DNA of 42,302 bases from Vallitalea sp. (lineage in GTDB: Bacteria > Bacillota > Clostridia > Lachnospirales > Vallitaleaceae): positions 1 to 42,302 of the forward strand of contig NZ_JAOARO010000031.1 in NCBI RefSeq assembly GCF_025211055.1. Direction: 5' to 3'. The notes beneath the pieces were generated by a model, which was not told where the DNA came from, made no database searches, and saw only the letters and a list, made by a program, of their open reading frames with translations. Shown here piece by piece: positions 37,230 through 42,302 of the stretch (the stretch's first letter is position 1; each line of letters starts with the position of its first letter). A program made the translations under genes and the position numbers.

Positions 37230-37462
37230 TAATTAAGGTGTATAAACCTTAGTACTAATGGTGAAAATATATATTAGCTATGACACAAATTATAGACTAT
37301 AATACAGAGATAAAACAAATATCTTCCGTGATTATAATCAAGGGATATATGTATCTAAACTAAAAAATAATGAAAATAAGAGTAAATTGAAGAAAACAAG
37401 AGTATAAAAAAGAAAAAACGAGCTGATACTATATAACGGATGAAAATGGTTAAAATAAACAT
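37230..37462 (+). other. Intergenic region before the groESL promoter
   Basis: About 230 AT-rich bases between the glycosylase gene and the groESL promoter. I see no gene, no clear terminator hairpin and no repeat in it. Confidence 0.35.
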
Positions 37463-37491
37463 TTGCAATTAATTGCCTATTTTAATAATAT
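37463..37491 (+). promoter_or_regulatory. groESL promoter
   Basis: TTGCAA (37463-37468), a 17-base spacer and TAATAT (37486-37491) lie just upstream of the CIRCE operator, the expected arrangement for a SigA promoter repressed by HrcA. Confidence 0.55.
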
Positions 37492-37502
37492 ATACCTTGA
37501 GA

Positions 37503-37529
37503 TTAGCACTCGATTAAAGAGAGTGCTAA
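37503..37529 (+). promoter_or_regulatory. CIRCE operator (HrcA binding site)
   Basis: Perfect CIRCE: TTAGCACTC, nine bases, GAGTGCTAA. It lies 42 bases before groES. HrcA, itself a GroE client, represses here and releases on heat stress. hrcA is not in the window. Confidence 0.97.
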
Positions 37530-37571
37530 CAAAAGAAAATATGAAAGATAATTATAAGGAGGTAAATAAAT

Positions 37572-37856
37572 ATGAAATTAGTACCTTTAGGAGACAGAGT
37601 AGTAATTAAACAATTAGAGGCAGAACAAGTAACTAAATCAGGTATCGTATTACCTACTGGAGCAAAGGAAAAGCCACAAGAAGCAGAAGTAGTTGCCGTA
37701 GGACCAGGTGGAATGGTTGAAGGAAAAGAAGTGAAGATGGAAGTTAAAGTAGGAGATAAGATTATCTATTCAAAATATGCTGGTACAGAAGTTAAACTAG
37801 AAGATAATGAGTATATCATTGTTAAGCAAAGTGATATATTAGCAATAGTTGAATAA
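37572..37856 (+). CDS. groES: Co-chaperonin GroES
   Basis: A 94-residue, full-length GroES that caps the GroEL ring. It begins [19 protein letters not shown]. The mobile loop ([20 protein letters not shown], about residues 20-39) and the [16 protein letters not shown] segment are standard. AAGGAGG lies 9 bases before the ATG. First gene of the CIRCE-controlled operon. Confidence 0.98.
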   Translation: MKLVPLGDRVVIKQLEAEQVTKSGIVLPTGAKEKPQEAEVVAVGPGGMVEGKEVKMEVKVGDKIIYSKYAGTEVKLEDNEYIIVKQSDILAIVE

Positions 37857-37868
37857 ACATTGAATTGA

Positions 37869-39533
<1,665 letters not shown>

Positions 39534-39553
39534 TTAAATAAATAATAATTTTT

Positions 39554-39585
39554 AAAAAGCCATCAGTTAACGCTGATGGTTTTTG
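39554..39585 (+). terminator. Terminator of groESL
   Basis: CCATCAG and CTGATGG arms with A-rich and T-rich flanks (AAAAG... GTTTTT) and a 6-base loop, about 20 bases after groEL. Confidence 0.88.
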
Positions 39586-39660
39586 TGATTTTATACAATA
39601 TATGTTTTATATTTAATGAAAGATTCTATATTAGGAATTAAAGGTATTCAGTTTTTATGG

Positions 39661-39689
39661 TTGTATAGTGAAGAGTATTGTTATATAAT
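39661..39689 (+). promoter_or_regulatory. Candidate promoter of the DUF6106 gene
   Basis: TTGTAT (39661-39666), a 17-base spacer and TATAAT (39684-39689), about 75 bases before the start codon. Confidence 0.45.
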
Positions 39690-39764
39690 GGATGTAATTG
39701 TACAATATATTCATTAATTATTATTTTACAGCGTAGATAGCAATTTAATCATAGGAGGAAAAAT

Positions 39765-40274
39765 ATGGGTGATATATTTAATGAACAATTAGTTAAAAAA
39801 AGCAATTCTCTAAAAGATAATCTTATGAGAGTAGCGATAATTATTGGTGCTATAGTGTTAATTATGGTCTGTTCGATAATACCTATTTTAGTAGGTTTTC
39901 TTATACCTATAGCGATGGTTCTAATATTTGGAGCAATTTTCTTGATGAGAAGGCTTAACGTAGAGTTTGAGTATATTTTTACAAGCGGGGATTTGGATAT
40001 TGATAAAATCTTCAACAAGAATAAAAGAAAAAAATTCATATCTATTGATGTAAGGAAAATAGAGATTATGGCACCAGTTAATAGTAAGGATTATGCTAGT
40101 CAATTGTCAAATTACGAAAAGGTTATTGATTGTAGTAGTGGTACTAATAGCAACAATACTTACGCAGCAATGATAGTTAGAAATGGTAAAAGAGAAAAAC
40201 TTATTCTTGAACCTAATGAAAAAATGTTAAAAGCCATAAAAAAATATATTCCAAGAAAAATAATGCAGTACTAA
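39765..40274 (+). CDS. DUF6106-like membrane protein
   Basis: A 169-residue protein with two adjacent membrane helices at about residues 22-42 and 45-64, and a basic cytoplasmic-type C-terminus. After the helices comes RRLNVEFEYIFTSGDLDIDK, then RKKFISIDVRKIEIMAP, features I associate with DUF6106 of Clostridia. AGGAGG lies 7 bases before the ATG. The function is unknown. It has its own promoter candidate and is followed by the guaB promoter. Confidence 0.75.
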   Translation: MGDIFNEQLVKKSNSLKDNLMRVAIIIGAIVLIMVCSIIPILVGFLIPIAMVLIFGAIFLMRRLNVEFEYIFTSGDLDIDKIFNKNKRKKFISIDVRKIEIMAPVNSKDYASQLSNYEKVIDCSSGTNSNNTYAAMIVRNGKREKLILEPNEKMLKAIKKYIPRKIMQY

Positions 40275-40303
40275 AAAATATTTAACAAAATTAATAATTA
40301 ATG

Positions 40304-40332
40304 TTGACAAATAAGAGGATTTTTGTTAAACT
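40304..40332 (+). promoter_or_regulatory. guaB promoter
   Basis: Perfect TTGACA (40304-40309), a 17-base spacer and TAAACT (40327-40332). It gives a guaB leader of about 190 bases. Confidence 0.6.
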
Positions 40333-40353
40333 CACAAAATATATATTATTAAG

Positions 40354-40432
40354 TAGTAGGAGTTACCTATAGTTATCATATTATTTCCTGCTATAAAATA
40401 AAGAGGTTAGGGATAATGTATTCCTAATCTTT
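40354..40432 (+). promoter_or_regulatory. Structured guaB leader, two hairpins
   Basis: Hairpin 1 pairs TAGTAGGA (40354-40361) with TCCTGCTA (40386-40393). Hairpin 2 pairs AAAGA and TTAGG (40400-40411, GG bulge) with CCTAATCTTT (40423-40432). No T-run follows. The sequence does not show the purine riboswitch core. It may control guaB, but no known class fits. Confidence 0.4.
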
Positions 40433-40483
40433 AATAATAAATAATTATATTTCTATTATTATAAATATAAAGATTATCTATAA

Positions 40484-41983
<1,500 letters not shown>

Positions 41984-42009
41984 TAGAATGTAGATATAGA
42001 ATAATAACT

Positions 42010-42049
42010 GCCTTGAATAATTTTAATAAATTATTCAGGGCTTTTTTTT
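42010..42049 (+). terminator. Terminator of guaB
   Basis: Arms GCCTTGAATAATTT and AAATTATTCAGGGC form a 14-bp stem with one wobble pair and a 4-base loop, followed by eight Ts. Confidence 0.92.
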
Positions 42050-42169
42050 ATATAGATATGACTTTACATAGATTTAACATAAGCATTATATTGCTTTAAC
42101 AGATAGGTGTTACATTATATATGTATTAAATAAAAAAAAATAAAAAATAAATTATTGTATTAATAAATA

Positions 42170-42237
42170 ATCTCTCGGAATCTTGAGAGATCATGTCAGC
42201 AAAGCTGACAAAAGCACTTTGACAAGTAAATATTGTC
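42170..42237 (+). other. Cluster of three small hairpins near the window end
   Basis: Three hairpins follow each other: ATCTCTC/GAGAGAT (42170-42191), TGTCAGC-AAA-GCTGACA (42194-42210) and GACAA/TTGTC (42221-42237). TTGACA at 42219-42224 overlaps the third, but no good -10 follows. No open frame is seen. It could be the leader of a gene beyond the window or a small RNA. Confidence 0.4.
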
Positions 42238-42302
42238 TGAATTACAAATAAAAGTAGAAAAATGGGTAAAAGAAATAGACATAACTGCTGTTATGCTTTA
42301 AA

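Overview
The window is low-GC (roughly 30% by eye) and gene-dense. It has the marks of a spore-forming Clostridia genome (Firmicutes/Bacillota, Lachnospirales-like). These marks are SigH in the cysE-cysS-mrnC-rlmB-rae1-sigH neighbourhood, a cysteine T-box, a CIRCE-controlled groESL operon, a class III fructose-1,6-bisphosphatase, and clostridial families such as DUF2225, DUF6062 and DUF6106. The exact genus cannot be read from the sequence.

Layout. 1-706: 3' end of a 23S rRNA gene, then tRNA-Trp, -Asp, -Val and -Met and a terminator; no 5S rRNA lies between the 23S gene and the tRNAs. 1226-7690: a complete oligopeptide ABC importer operon (oppABCDF) ending in a small one-helix membrane protein. 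7825-8376: a DUF421 membrane protein. 8383-12589 (minus strand): an eight-gene Na+/H+ antiporter operon in the same order as the mbhA-H module of membrane-bound hydrogenases, but with no hydrogenase genes. 12830-16218: an attenuator-like leader and a three-gene glycerol-3-phosphate oxidation operon (BFD-tailed FAD dehydrogenase, FAD/NAD oxidoreductase, DUF1667). 16384-18840: fbp and ispF. 19078-22185: a solitary GH2 beta-galactosidase. 22202-23593: Mrp-type Fe-S carrier ATPase plus DUF134 regulator. 23829-26060: an NDP-forming acyl-CoA synthetase.

26147-31540 is a T-box-controlled cysteine/translation operon: cysE, cysS, mrnC, a SpoVB/MurJ-like flippase and rlmB. Its own promoter then drives rae1 and sigH (31570-32807), followed by a separately promoted tRNA-Thr. 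33049-37229 holds a secreted stalk-domain protein with a tandem repeat, DUF2225, a Cys/His-rich DUF6062 protein and an OGG1-type DNA glycosylase. 37463-39584 is the CIRCE-groES-groEL operon. A DUF6106 membrane protein and guaB follow, and the window ends in a set of closely spaced hairpins.

Most of the window is core metabolism and housekeeping. No defence island, CRISPR array, prophage or intact IS element is visible. The most unusual items are the stand-alone Mbh-type antiporter with an extended DUF4040 subunit, the glp attenuator with its 20-bp tandem repeat, start-stop mini-ORFs directly before the TTG starts of rae1 and sigH, the duplicated CxxC/CxxH protein, the palindrome over the -10 box of the acyl-CoA synthetase gene, and the unassigned hairpins before guaB and at the window end.
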